From positions 1 to 64,000 of the forward strand of contig NZ_FOKQ01000017.1 in the NCBI RefSeq assembly GCF_900112155.1: a stretch of DNA of 64,000 nt, written 5' to 3'. Positions 43,160-51,207 of this stretch are shown here, in pieces. This DNA is from Hominimerdicola alba (GTDB lineage Bacteria; Bacillota; Clostridia; Oscillospirales; Ruminococcaceae). The notes beneath the pieces were generated by a model, which was not told the origin of the DNA, did no database searches, and saw only the letters and a program-made list of their open reading frames with translations. Position 1 is the first letter of the stretch; each line of letters begins with the position of its first letter. The position numbers were made by a program, and so were the translations under genes.

Positions 43160-44044
43160 TTATTCAGCGGTGACTATGAAATCAACCTCGCCGAAGCTGA
43201 ACACTACAGGTATGCAGAAAGCAGGCTTTTCAAAGCTTATCTTCTTATCCTGAATGAACTGCTGTGGTGTCATGGTGAGTTCAGCGCCGCCCTCGTTGGA
43301 CTGGTTTACTGCAAACAGACCGTTCACCACATTCAGGAACTCGCCCACGGTCTCGTTTTCAAAGCCCGTGATATCCCCGAAGTTCTCGCCTGCGAATCTC
43401 TTTGCAAACTCATAGTAAACGTCCTTGTCAGCGGTGATGCAGGTAACTGCATCGTAACTGCCAGTGATACGCTGTTCGATGAGATTCTCGGCATCGAATT
43501 CACGGATAACGATAGCTTCCAGCGGAGTGAAATCTGTATCGATGAATCTGATGATGTTCTTGAACATCATGGTAACGTAGTCAGTCAGCATTCTGGCGTT
43601 TGAAGCTTCTTCAAGGTGATAGAACTCTGTTACCAGCTTGCTCAGGCTCTCGTTCTTGCTGCCTTCAAGGTCGCTGTCCGTAAGCTCATTATCGGTCTTG
43701 TAATCATTTATAGCCTGTTCAAACTGGGCATTTGAAAGCACGCCGTTGTTCACAAGGGTCTGTCCGAGAAGCAGATATTCCGTGGGCTGCTGAGAAAGCA
43801 GCTTGTCAACCTGTTCTTCGGTCACATATCCAAGTTCAACAGCAAGGTCGCCGAAACGCTTATCAACGCTCTGCTGAGTGATATTAACGTGCTCGACCTG
43901 ATCTGCGGTCATAAGTCCCGCATTTATAGCCAATACGCCAAGGCGCATTCTTGTATGCTTCTTATCCTCAAAAGCCTGGGTCAGATCTTCCGAAGTGACC
44001 AGCTTTTTATGGAGAAGATAGCCTCCGAAAAATTGAGCAAACAA
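43160..44044 (-). CDS. CheX-like protein with N-terminal MshEN-type domain
   Basis: 294 residues. The start is TTG at 44044, directly after the TGA of the CheY-like gene. Residues ~1-110 hold two or three GxLL...g.vt.eql..al repeats (FFGGYLLHKKLVTSEDLTQAF, LAVELGYVTEEQVDKLL, LGQTLVNNGVLSNAQF), as in the MshEN/GspE N-terminal domain that can bind c-di-GMP. Residues ~150-294 resemble the CheC/CheX phosphatase fold (ENETVGEFLNVVNGLFAVN). It may dephosphorylate the adjacent CheY-like protein. Confidence 0.72.
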   Translation of the reverse strand: MFAQFFGGYLLHKKLVTSEDLTQAFEDKKHTRMRLGVLAINAGLMTADQVEHVNITQQSVDKRFGDLAVELGYVTEEQVDKLLSQQPTEYLLLGQTLVNNGVLSNAQFEQAINDYKTDNELTDSDLEGSKNESLSKLVTEFYHLEEASNARMLTDYVTMMFKNIIRFIDTDFTPLEAIVIREFDAENLIEQRITGSYDAVTCITADKDVYYEFAKRFAGENFGDITGFENETVGEFLNVVNGLFAVNQSNEGGAELTMTPQQFIQDKKISFEKPAFCIPVVFSFGEVDFIVTAE

Positions 44045-44425
44045 TCACAGCACCCCCTTAGCTGCGTTTTCAAGGATAGCTCTGGTATCTTCATCAGATA
44101 TGGGTTTCTGAAGAAAATCCGCAGCACCTGCGCGTAAAGCCTCCTTTAAGTGCCCCTGAGTACCAACGCTTGAAGCCATAACGACCTTAGCATCGGGGTC
44201 AAATTCGATTATCTGCTTGAGAGCCTCGATACCTGTTATTCTGGGCATAATAATATCCATAAATACCACATCGGGCTTGTTTTCTTTGTATTTTGCAACA
44301 GCCTCTTCACCGTCAGCTGCTTCAAATACTTCGTTTATACCCAGTGCAGATATAGTCATGTTCATCTTTTTTCTTGCGAACATGGAGTCGTCGCAGATGA
44401 GGACTTTAAGATCTTGTATAACCAT
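44045..44425 (-). CDS. CheY-like single-domain response regulator
   Basis: 126 residues. LKVLICDDSMFARKKM carries the acidic pair, DVVFMDIIMPRITG the phosphoacceptor Asp, VMASS the Ser/Thr and LQKPIS the Lys. There is no output domain. AGGAGG precedes the ATG. A gene for a CheX-like protein follows with no gap, so the two form a small signalling unit of unknown output. No flagellar or chemoreceptor gene is in the window. Confidence 0.88.
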   Translation of the reverse strand: MVIQDLKVLICDDSMFARKKMNMTISALGINEVFEAADGEEAVAKYKENKPDVVFMDIIMPRITGIEALKQIIEFDPDAKVVMASSVGTQGHLKEALRAGAADFLQKPISDEDTRAILENAAKGVL

Positions 44426-44663
44426 ATTGTAATTCCTCCTTTATATATTTGTAAAGGCAGCAGATATCAGTAAACTTAATATTTTCATTATATACCAAAT
44501 GAATGGTTCTTGATAAAATTTTTAAATGACATTTACTTTAAAATCATACCTACCTCGTCTTAATAATTCTAACATATTTCTCTGTAAAAATCAACCGTTT
44601 TTTAGGCTGTTTTAATAGTGATTATGCATAAATTTTAGTGAATATAATTTTGCCGGATACTAC

Positions 44664-44692
44664 TTGACTTTCTTGACACTATATGATATAAT
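44664..44692 (+). promoter_or_regulatory. Promoter of the split tRNA-Leu
   Basis: TTGACT and TATAAT are separated by 17 bp. The -10 ends 26 bp before the tRNA 5' end at 44719. Confidence 0.78.
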
Positions 44693-44718
44693 ATTATGGT
44701 CAATTAACACAGAAATAC

Positions 44719-44760
44719 GCCGCTGTGGCGAAATTGGCAGACGCAGCAGACTCAAAATCC
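44719..44760 (+). pseudogene. 5' half of tRNA-Leu(CAA), cut in the anticodon arm
   Basis: GCCGCTGTGGCGAAATTGGC, then AGACGCAGCAGACTCAAAATC, gives acceptor strand, D arm and anticodon loop with anticodon CAA. The expected TCTGC and the 3' half are missing. Instead an inverted repeat begins, ACTCAAAATCCT with AGGATTTGAGT at 44777-44787. No CAGCGGC needed to pair with the 5' acceptor strand follows nearby. This is the shape of a junction made by an integrase that recombines in the anticodon loop. Confidence 0.75.
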
Positions 44761-45122
44761 TATCAGCATTTTTTCAGGATTTGAGTTGCCAACGATTTGC
44801 TTAATCTCACAAACAGCGTGATTTCCGTGGAATTTGGTGTTCTTGGTAGAATGAACTTGTCAGTGTGTTCGATTTTTCTACCAAATTTCTACCATTTTTC
44901 CGTGGCTTTTCTGAAAAATGCGGTTTGATTCAAAATCCGCTTGTGGTTTTTGGCTCTTTTTGAATCCGCTTGTTTTTCTTAATCGCTCTAACGGCTAAAC
45001 TATGAGGAAATTTGATGATTATGGTAGAAATGACTTGTTAGGGTTTTTAGTATTCTACCGTTTTTCTACCGAATTATCAATGACCTTTGAAAGTGGTCTT
45101 TCAGAAGAAAAAACTTAATAAT
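44761..45122. other. Probable integrative-element end with arm-type repeats
   Basis: No gene. The heptamer TTCTACC or its complement GGTAGAA occurs six times, in two similar modules. Module 1 has GGTAGAA at 44845 and TTCTACC at 44876 and 44887. Module 2 has GGTAGAA at 45023 and TTCTACC at 45053 and 45064. Spacings are 31 and 11 bp, then 30 and 11 bp. Such arrays are typical of integrase arm-binding sites. ATCCGCTTGT also occurs twice near 44935-44970. Confidence 0.6.
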
Positions 45123-45206
45123 GCCGATGTGGTGGAATGGCAGACACAGTAGACTCAAAATCTACCGCAGCAATGTGTGCGGGTTCAAGTCCCGCCATCG
45201 GCACCA
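45123..45206 (+). tRNA. tRNA-Leu(CAA), complete
   Basis: 84 nucleotides. The acceptor stem is GCCGATG with CATCGGC, and the anticodon arm is GTAGA-CTCAAAA-TCTAC (anticodon CAA). A variable arm around CGCAGCAATGTGTGC, a T arm GCGGGTTCAAGTCCCGC and an encoded CCA follow. It reads codon UUG. I see no promoter of its own within the 100 bp upstream. It lies 68 bp from the end of the integrase gene. Confidence 0.95.
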
Positions 45207-45274
45207 AAAATCAATGTTGAATCGAGCTTTTGAGAAAAGGCTCGGTTCTTTTTTTATGCCAAGTGAAATACAGC

Positions 45275-46591
45275 TCAGTTTTTGCTGTCACCCGACAGGC
45301 TTGTGCCATTGTTGTTCTGAGCTTTATCTCCGCCTTCCTCCGAAGCATTGCAAGCTCCAAGAGCCTGAGCAATCGCATCAGCAGAGTCGAGCTTTGAATT
45401 GAACTCAAGATGACTGTAAAAGTCAGCAGTGACCTGGAAAGTGGAATGACCTAACCATTCCTGAATCGCTTTCATAGGAACACCACTTGCAAGCAAGAGA
45501 CTTGCACAGGAATGTCTCAAATCATGAAAGCGGAGCTTCTTGAGCCGGTGTTTCCTGATCATACTTGCGAAGTGGTCAGTAACATATACAGGGGTAATCA
45601 GCTTTCCAAAGTTATCGGTGCAGATATAATCGTCATAATCATGACAGTAATCGTGCTTCATGATCTTGCCGAGGTACTCATTCTGCTCCTTCTTCTCTTT
45701 CAGAAGATCCCTGATAAACGGAATAAGCGGAAGCGTTCTATGACTTGCTCTCGTTTTAAGCTGATTGTGGAACTTCGTTACACGGCTTCCGTCATCGTCC
45801 TTCACCACATAAGCCTTCTCACGAATAGTGATAGTACCCTTTTCAAAGTCTATCGCATCCCATCTGAGACCGATGATCTCGCTGCGACGAAGCCCGTAGT
45901 AGGCTGCGATGAGTACAACGATTTCCATTCGATCGCCCCTGAAAGCATTGAACAGAAGTCCAAGTTCGTGTTCATTATAGAACATAGCTTCAAACTTCTC
46001 CATCTTTGGACGCTCAGTCTTTTCCGATTCATTCACTGTAATCAAGTCCATCTTTACCGCATATTTCAGCGCTTTATGGATATTTGCGTGATAGTGCTTG
46101 ATCGTGTTAGCTGAAAGACCGCTTGCATACATATCATTGTAGAAACGCTGAAGCTCCATTGCTTTCAGCTCACTGAGCTTAATATCAGGAAATACTCTGT
46201 CGAAATAAGAGATGATACGGTGAGAAGTGTGTTCATATCCCTCAAACGTAGTCTCTGCGACCGTAGGTCTGATTGATTCGAGCCACACCTTGAAAAACTC
46301 CGTGAATGTGTATTCTGTCTTAGCTGTTTCAAGAGACTGTCCGTCCTCAGAAATCCTCATCTTTACGGTGTTTTCGTGTTTAACAACATTACCGCTGATG
46401 TATTCCTTATAGAAATTTGCTACAATCTCGTCAACCTTAGCTGACAGTTCCTTTTTCTTGCAGTTTTCAGGGAGATCAGTTCCCACCCATTTCCGCTTTC
46501 TTTTACCTTCATTGTCTTTGTAGTCGAAAACTACATAGTGTTTTCCGCCTTTTACAGCGGTGATGTACTTAAAGGGCAGACTTGCTTTCAT
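45275..46591 (-). CDS. int: Tyrosine site-specific integrase
   Basis: 438 residues. It has an N-terminal arm-binding domain (AVKGGKHYVVFDYKDNEGKRKRKW), a SAM-like core-binding domain (~105-190), and a catalytic domain. In the last lie Arg in YGLRRSEIIGLRW, HDLRHSCASLLL, WLGHS and the nucleophile Tyr of TADFYSHL. It inserts and excises the element at tRNA-Leu. The gene points toward the tRNA, the usual layout for tRNA-targeting elements. GGAGGATAATAATA precedes the ATG. Confidence 0.93.
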   Translation of the reverse strand: MKASLPFKYITAVKGGKHYVVFDYKDNEGKRKRKWVGTDLPENCKKKELSAKVDEIVANFYKEYISGNVVKHENTVKMRISEDGQSLETAKTEYTFTEFFKVWLESIRPTVAETTFEGYEHTSHRIISYFDRVFPDIKLSELKAMELQRFYNDMYASGLSANTIKHYHANIHKALKYAVKMDLITVNESEKTERPKMEKFEAMFYNEHELGLLFNAFRGDRMEIVVLIAAYYGLRRSEIIGLRWDAIDFEKGTITIREKAYVVKDDDGSRVTKFHNQLKTRASHRTLPLIPFIRDLLKEKKEQNEYLGKIMKHDYCHDYDDYICTDNFGKLITPVYVTDHFASMIRKHRLKKLRFHDLRHSCASLLLASGVPMKAIQEWLGHSTFQVTADFYSHLEFNSKLDSADAIAQALGACNASEEGGDKAQNNNGTSLSGDSKN

Positions 46592-46740
46592 TATTATTAT
46601 CCTCCTTGCATTGTGAAAGCTGGTAGAAAGTCTGCATCAAGTTTTGGTTGGTAACACCATTATAGCGCGCATTGGCGGTATATTCAAGTGTTTTCAAAAG
46701 TCTTGTATGCGATTCTACTAACTTGTCATCACAACGCTTG

Positions 46741-46959
46741 TTATTCGCCCCTTTGTTGTGCGCATTGCAGAACGTAATTTATTACTTCAATCTTAGTTAC
46801 CAGAATTTTCTTACAGCAATTCAGAGAATGAAGTTTACCGTCAGAGAATAGCTTATAGGTGTTTCTGATACCTAATCCAAGCATTTCACTTACGTCCTTG
46901 ACTGTCACAACATCAGGATATTTACTAAAGAGCTTGTCATAAGCTTCATACTCAGTCAT
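46741..46959 (-). CDS. xis: Excisionase-like small DNA-binding protein
   Basis: 72 residues from the ATG at 46959, which has AAGGAGG upstream. VVTVKDVSEMLGLGIRNTYKLFSDGKLHSL is a MerR/excisionase-type helix-turn-helix with wing, and KKILVTKIEVINYVL ends it. Its place just upstream of int on the same strand fits a recombination directionality factor. The gene symbol is given by role only. Confidence 0.75.
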   Translation of the reverse strand: MTEYEAYDKLFSKYPDVVTVKDVSEMLGLGIRNTYKLFSDGKLHSLNCCKKILVTKIEVINYVLQCAQQRGE

Positions 46960-47217
46960 AAGCCAATCCTCCTTCTTTGTATTTCCCATAGGTTATAGCC
47001 TTGATGAATATTCAATTTTCAAGATACTTTGCCGTAAAACGGCTGTACATCGTCTATCCGTTATTTTTATGCCCGAAATTGATGTACTGTTGGCAGCTCC
47101 TACTCCGAGGAGAAGAAGCTCCCGACGGCACATCAGCCGTCGTTCAAAACAAGGAGGTGTGTGAAGCACCGTGGGCAGTATCCGTCCCGCCGCAGAACGG
47201 ATACTCCCGACAGCGTT
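46960..47217. other. Gap with stem-loops
   Basis: It contains CCCGACGGCACATCAGCCGTCG (~47112-47133) and GTATCCGT / ACGGATAC followed by CCCGACAGC (~47178-47210). Each ends near a GGAGG-type site. No gene is seen. Confidence 0.4.
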
Positions 47218-47991
47218 TCAGCTATCGTCCTGTTCGATCAATGGCAGGATACCTTCTTTCTTTAACTGCTCATATATAAATAGTCTGCCGCGCTGCGTCC
47301 ATTGAGTATTGGGTTTGGCGATAGAATCGCCATTGCTGTCTAAGACGGTGAAAGTCTTTGATTGAACATAACCCCTGTCAGCATACTTCTGATAAAGAAG
47401 CCATACAGTCCCCATTTTATACTGTATGCCGTGTTCATGAAGCCATTTGTTCAGCCATACCGCAGATTTTCCGTAATCCTTTGCGATAGTGCTTATGGGC
47501 ATTAGTCCTGCGGAGTTTAACACAACATCGTAATAATTGGCTTTCGGCTTCATTTCCTCTATCTGCTTTGCCTGAACAGCAGTTGTCTCGATCAGACTTC
47601 CGTTTTGCTGTTTTGCAAGTTCCAGTTTCTGGTCTGCGATCTGCAATGCTCTTGCCATAACCGCATCGGGACTGTTCCACTGACGTTCAAGGTTCAGGAA
47701 GTATTCACGGCAGCGTTTGCCGATCTCGGTACGCTGTATCATACAAAGTTCCTTTGCCATATCAATGGTCAGGATATGATCAATCTGTTTTTGTGGCATT
47801 TCTCTGCCATCTTCACGGATAACATTTTTGTGATCCGTGAAATAGTCTATGTTTTCGCCAAAACCATACTCACACATTCTTGGAAACCACATTGTATATG
47901 GTGTTTTCACAAGTAATGCCTGATACAGCTCCCGTCCGCTGACAGTAGGTTTATCATTATCGTATTTCACGGCTATTGTGATCTCATTCAT
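47218..47991 (-). CDS. AntA/KilAC antirepressor-like protein
   Basis: 257 residues from the ATG at 47991. Residues ~15-110 are an AntA/AntB domain (VSGRELYQALLVKTPYTMWFPRM...IDHILTIDMAKELCMIQR). A coiled stretch and a C-terminal KilAC domain (MPISTIAKDYGKSAVWLNKWLHEHGIQY) follow. These proteins are known from phages and integrative elements, where they counter repressors or control the lytic or transfer switch. The start lies after a GGGTGTTC region with a modest ribosome site. Confidence 0.82.
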   Translation of the reverse strand: MNEITIAVKYDNDKPTVSGRELYQALLVKTPYTMWFPRMCEYGFGENIDYFTDHKNVIREDGREMPQKQIDHILTIDMAKELCMIQRTEIGKRCREYFLNLERQWNSPDAVMARALQIADQKLELAKQQNGSLIETTAVQAKQIEEMKPKANYYDVVLNSAGLMPISTIAKDYGKSAVWLNKWLHEHGIQYKMGTVWLLYQKYADRGYVQSKTFTVLDSNGDSIAKPNTQWTQRGRLFIYEQLKKEGILPLIEQDDS

Positions 47992-48474
47992 ATAGAACAC
48001 CCTCTTTCTCTCTTGTCGGTGTTTTGTGTTTGAAAGTGAACTCCTGCATAATGTCGGGAACGGAAGTACGCCCCCGACGCAGGAGAACAGCGTATTGCTG
48101 TCTATTTGAAAATAGGAGAAATGGAACAATCATATTCAGAGATGTTTTAGGCAGAACCCAAGCAAAATCTCAGGCTCTCCCGACAGCATCTCTGCTGTCT
48201 CAGTGAAAGGAGTCAATTATGCTTAGAAAAGCAATTCATTCGGATCGGGCTTGTATGGGACGGTACAGCCTGAAAATGGACAAAAAAGCAGTGCCGTCCC
48301 GAAGCCCTTATATATAACCCTTCATAACGAAAGGAGGATCGAGAGCTTGTCAGTCCTTCGGGAATCATTCTGAACCAACGCCCTCTATATACCTAATGAG
48401 AAATTTGCGTTTTCGGGAAAGATTTTCACGATTTTTTTGCTGTCGAAAAGAAAAATCGTCAATGTAAACAAATC
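47992..48474. other. Gap with repeated stem-loops and a 32-codon frame
   Basis: It contains GTCGGGAACGGAAGTACGCCCCCGAC, GAACAGCGTATTGCTGTC and CCCGACAGCATCTCTGCTGTC, then GGGACGGT...GTGCCGTCCC. A block TACCTAATGAGAAA...TTTTCGGGAAAGA (~48391-48423) is repeated inverted near 52417-52455. Only the small frame at 48219-48317 could be coding. Confidence 0.45.
48219..48317 (+). CDS. Possible 32-residue peptide
   Basis: MLRKAIHSDRACMGRYSLKM to SRSPYI, with a very good AAAGGAGTCAATT site before the ATG. The reading frame spans the GGGACGG/CCGTCCC stem-loop. It may therefore be a leader peptide or structured RNA and not a stable protein. Low certainty. Confidence 0.3.
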   Translation: MLRKAIHSDRACMGRYSLKMDKKAVPSRSPYI

Positions 48475-48907
48475 TTAGTTCATCTTTTCGTGCAAATCGT
48501 AATATTCTCTTAGCTTTACTTTGGCAAGTCCGATTCTGTACCTGATTTTATCTACGCTCATAGCATGAACCTCTGCTAAAGCAGCCAATGTCACCTTATC
48601 CTGGGCAAAGAAGTATTCGATCACAAGGACATACAGCTCAGGATATTCTATTTTCAGAAGCTGTAATGCTTTCGGCAGATACTCAAGTCTTTTGTGGTGC
48701 AGGCGTTCTTTCTCCTGTTCAAGTTCATACATAGGGAGTGAGGCAGGATCAGGGAAAAACTCAGCCACTTCATAAAAATCCAATGTCTGCACCCGATTCC
48801 TATACTCCCTGACGTTCTGGTTATATTCTTGTATCAGAAGCCTGTTATACTCATTTTCTATGGATGCAGGAACATCATCACCGAAGTGTTTGTAGAAGAA
48901 CTTATTC
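48475..48907 (-). CDS. Sigma-like helix-turn-helix protein
   Basis: 144 residues, with its ATG overlapping the preceding stop (TAATG). The C-terminal part, EYFFAQDKVTLAALAEVHAMSVDKIRYRIGLAKVKLREYY, has the region-4 shape of sigma factors. The N-terminal ~90 residues are helical and lack a clear region 2. Proteins like this sit beside HTH repressors in Firmicute conjugative elements and probably control element genes. Confidence 0.6.
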
Positions 48908-48908
48908 A

Positions 48909-49403
48909 TTACCGCTTGCCCTCCGTTTCAGAGGTGAGCTTTGTAAGCGGTCTTTCCTTGTTAGCGATCAGGCGATCATTGCAAAATGCCACAGTCAGAC
49001 TATCATCATAATAGCAGCCGTCAAGATATTCTCTTATGATATAGCTCCTGACAGTATGCTCGACTATACCGTCACGCAGATGATGCCGCAGTCTTCCGAG
49101 CAAATATCTCTGCTTTACGGGTTTGAGCCTGAGCGCTATGCATATCGCACACAGATAATCTTCCTGATACCGTGCAGTTCCATTGCAGTAACGGGTGATT
49201 GTGGCTTTGGGGATTCCAGTAAGCCGAGACAGCTTATTCGTGCCGATCTTAGCTTCCTCCATATATCGGGATATTACAATCGGCAATGTGTCTTTCAACT
49301 GATCTGCGTATTTTGTTGTTCCAAAGACATCAAGCTCGTATCTTGCCAGTTCTTCACTTTCGGTGTCCGGTATTTCCTGTCGAACTTTGTATGTATACTC
49401 CAT
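48909..49403 (-). CDS. XRE-type DNA-binding protein
   Basis: 164 residues from the ATG at 49403, behind GGAGATG. VISRYMEEAKIGTNKLSRLTGIPKATITRYCNGTARYQEDYLCAICIALRLKPVK is a Cro/C1-type helix-turn-helix domain (~45-105). The remainder is a helical dimer or partner part. It is cotranscribed with the sigma-like gene. The 20-bp palindrome at 49651 is a plausible operator. Confidence 0.7.
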   Translation of the reverse strand: MEYTYKVRQEIPDTESEELARYELDVFGTTKYADQLKDTLPIVISRYMEEAKIGTNKLSRLTGIPKATITRYCNGTARYQEDYLCAICIALRLKPVKQRYLLGRLRHHLRDGIVEHTVRSYIIREYLDGCYYDDSLTVAFCNDRLIANKERPLTKLTSETEGKR

Positions 49404-49902
49404 AAAACATCTCCGTCCTTTCCTGCCGGACGGAAATGTACAAATGAACACAGTACGACTGTCATTCGGCATAAACCGTCCGACAACCAAACATCACTCG
49501 TTCATTTGATTGAATCCTATTTAGTTTCCATACAGTGATCGAGTAACCCCTTGCGCAATAGGTTCACTATATGGACTGCACACCCTTGAACGTGCATACT
49601 ACCATTATGAACCATAACGCGCGAAAAAGCAAGATATAGCGTCGTTTCAAGTGTTTCAGTACTGAAACACCCTGATTTTTGAAAACCGCCAATTTTCCAG
49701 AGGTTTTGAGCTTTTTGTCTTTTTCGTCCATCTGAACGATTATACTCCTAAAAGCACTGTATCTACGATGAAAATATGCAATCGGAATGCAACTGCAAGT
49801 GTTCCACGCATCACATATCTTTCATCTATCTATCACAATACACACACAAGAAAAGGCGGCCTGTTACTGCACAGACCGCCCTTATGCCGTTGAAGCCGCA
49901 TA
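49404..49902. other. Gap upstream of the XRE gene
   Basis: Apart from the 20-bp palindrome I see only a terminator-like hairpin GGCGGTCTGTGCAG..GGCCGCC (49855-49881, minus strand, then TTTTCTT) and no gene. Confidence 0.45.
49651..49670. promoter_or_regulatory. Perfect 20-bp palindrome, candidate operator
   Basis: GTGTTTCAGTACTGAAACAC is fully self-complementary without a loop, as expected for a dimeric repressor site. It lies ~250 bp upstream of the XRE gene. Confidence 0.55.
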
Positions 49903-50001
49903 CTACTTCTCAATTTTTGTAACAGCATAGATAATCCGCAAGGCAATCAATGCAGAGCGAGATCTATTATCATTGTCCAGTACACGTTTACCACCTCCCA
50001 T
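49903..50001 (-). CDS. Possible 32-residue protein
   Basis: MGGGKRVLDNDNRSRSALIA to AVTKIEK. The frame lies between two -10-like repeats upstream (50081-50168) and the hairpin GGCGGTCTG / CAGGCCGCC with TTTTCTT downstream. It has the layout of a short transcript. A ribosome site before the ATG is not obvious, so a small RNA is the alternative. Confidence 0.35.
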   Translation of the reverse strand: MGGGKRVLDNDNRSRSALIALRIIYAVTKIEK

Positions 50002-50080
50002 AGACTTAGTATCTTTCGACCTGTCTGTATGGAACTGTCAATGATCGTACAAAAACCGAGCTGTATGCTTGTCTATCCTA

Positions 50081-50168
50081 ATTATACCAAATCAGTTCGA
50101 CAGAATTTCATGTTCTGGAAAGGTTTTGCCTAAAATTTTCATTATACCATTTCAGATAGACAAAATTT
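50081..50168 (-). promoter_or_regulatory. Duplicated promoter/operator-like motif
   Basis: Two 28-bp copies, ATTATACCAAATCAGTTCGA.. at 50081 and ATTATACCATTTCAGATAGA.. at 50141, match at 23 of 28 positions and lie 60 bp apart. On the minus strand each gives TGTCNANCTGANNTGGTATAAT, an extended -10 with a shared upstream box. Confidence 0.55.
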
Positions 50169-50239
50169 GTGCTTCTGCGGAATTCACCAAAAAGAAAAGA
50201 GCCATTGCTTATAGCAACAGCTCAGATAATCGCTTATAT

Positions 50240-50770
50240 TTATAGTCGGTATTCCTTCACATATTCTCTCACATCAACACCGCTTTCCATGTACCTCAGC
50301 AGTATCTCCGCACAGGCATGACTATCGCTGTCTGCCTGGTGATGATCGAGAGCAATACCGTAGTGATCGCACATCACATTGAGGTTATGCTTCATATCCG
50401 GCAGAACACGCCTGCCGATCTGGACCGTACAAAGGTATTTTGCAGTCGGTTTCCAAGAGATACCATAATCACGCAGACACGCACGGAGAACACTCATATC
50501 GAACACAGCATTATGGGCAACGAGGATACCCTTGTTCATGATAGGCTCTATTTTCTTCCAAAGCTCTGCAAAGTTCGGAGCGCCCTTGACCTTATCCGCA
50601 TCTATCCCCGTGAGCTGAGTGTTGAAGTAGTCAAAGTGAGTTTCGGGATCAACAAGAGAAAAGTAGTTCGCCACGATCTTGTTATCCTTGATTGCAGATA
50701 TACCTATTGCACTCATTCGGTCATTTGCCCGATTGGGCGTTTCAACGTCAAAGACTATGTAGACTGCCAT
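50240..50770 (-). CDS. DnaQ-like 3'-5' exonuclease
   Basis: 176 residues. DEDDh exonuclease motifs are present: VFDVETPN (Exo I), LVAHNAVFDMSVLRACL (Exo II) and HHQADSDSHACAEI (Exo III with the His). As in the proofreading epsilon subunit, it would cut DNA or RNA from the 3' end with two metal ions. Its role in the element is unknown. Promoter TTGACC-17-TATAAT at 50807-50835. Confidence 0.85.
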   Translation of the reverse strand: MAVYIVFDVETPNRANDRMSAIGISAIKDNKIVANYFSLVDPETHFDYFNTQLTGIDADKVKGAPNFAELWKKIEPIMNKGILVAHNAVFDMSVLRACLRDYGISWKPTAKYLCTVQIGRRVLPDMKHNLNVMCDHYGIALDHHQADSDSHACAEILLRYMESGVDVREYVKEYRL

Positions 50771-50806
50771 ATCGTATCACTCCCAAGCAAAGCAGATTAT
50801 AGGGTA

Positions 50807-50835
50807 ATTATACCACACTGGAACGGAAAGGTCAA
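50807..50835 (-). promoter_or_regulatory. Promoter of the DnaQ-like gene
   Basis: TTGACC and TATAAT on the minus strand, separated by 17 bp, 37 bp upstream of the start. Confidence 0.72.
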
Positions 50836-50880
50836 TCGGCAGAAAAGAAAACAGCCGACATTGCTGCCGACTGCATTTCA

Positions 50881-51075
50881 TTATGCTCCGATTCGCTCAA
50901 AGCTATTCAATACCTGTTTATCCGAGAACGATGACAGCTTACCGTCAGACCATTCTACGAACACATTGTCCATCTCGTCTATGTAAATGATCGTTGCCGT
51001 AGAGCCGACAGGATAATCGCTGGTGACACTTGCTGTCATCATGATCTTAGCCCCGACTGTAATTGCTTCCATCAT
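50881..51075 (-). CDS. DUF4314-like small protein
   Basis: 64 residues. GAKIMMTASVTSDYPVGSTATIIYIDEMDNVFVEWSDGKLSSF follows the DUF4314 pattern of a small SH3-like barrel (G..V.L......P.G..G.V..ID..G...V.W.DG). GGGAGG precedes the ATG. Such proteins are common in mobile elements of gut Firmicutes and have no known role. It is read from its own promoter. Confidence 0.65.
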   Translation of the reverse strand: MMEAITVGAKIMMTASVTSDYPVGSTATIIYIDEMDNVFVEWSDGKLSSFSDKQVLNSFERIGA

Positions 51076-51107
51076 AGTTATAACCTCCCGATTTTCACAC
51101 TTGTTCT

Positions 51108-51136
51108 ATTATACTACAACGGGATTTGAGTGTCAA
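51108..51136 (-). promoter_or_regulatory. Promoter of the DUF4314-like gene
   Basis: TTGACA and TATAAT on the minus strand, separated by 17 bp, 33 bp before the ATG. Confidence 0.78.
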
Positions 51137-51207
51137 GGGACAGATCAGATATTATGGGGTTGCACAAGAGTTGCTTGTGAGTTGCAGAAAAAGCCGTCAG
51201 AAAGTAG

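Noticed and set aside
44719-45206. Group I intron inside tRNA-Leu
   Set aside because: Insertion in the anticodon loop is typical for such introns. However, the downstream tRNA is complete with its own 5' half, and no matching 3' exon (CAGCGGC) exists, so splicing cannot restore the first tRNA.
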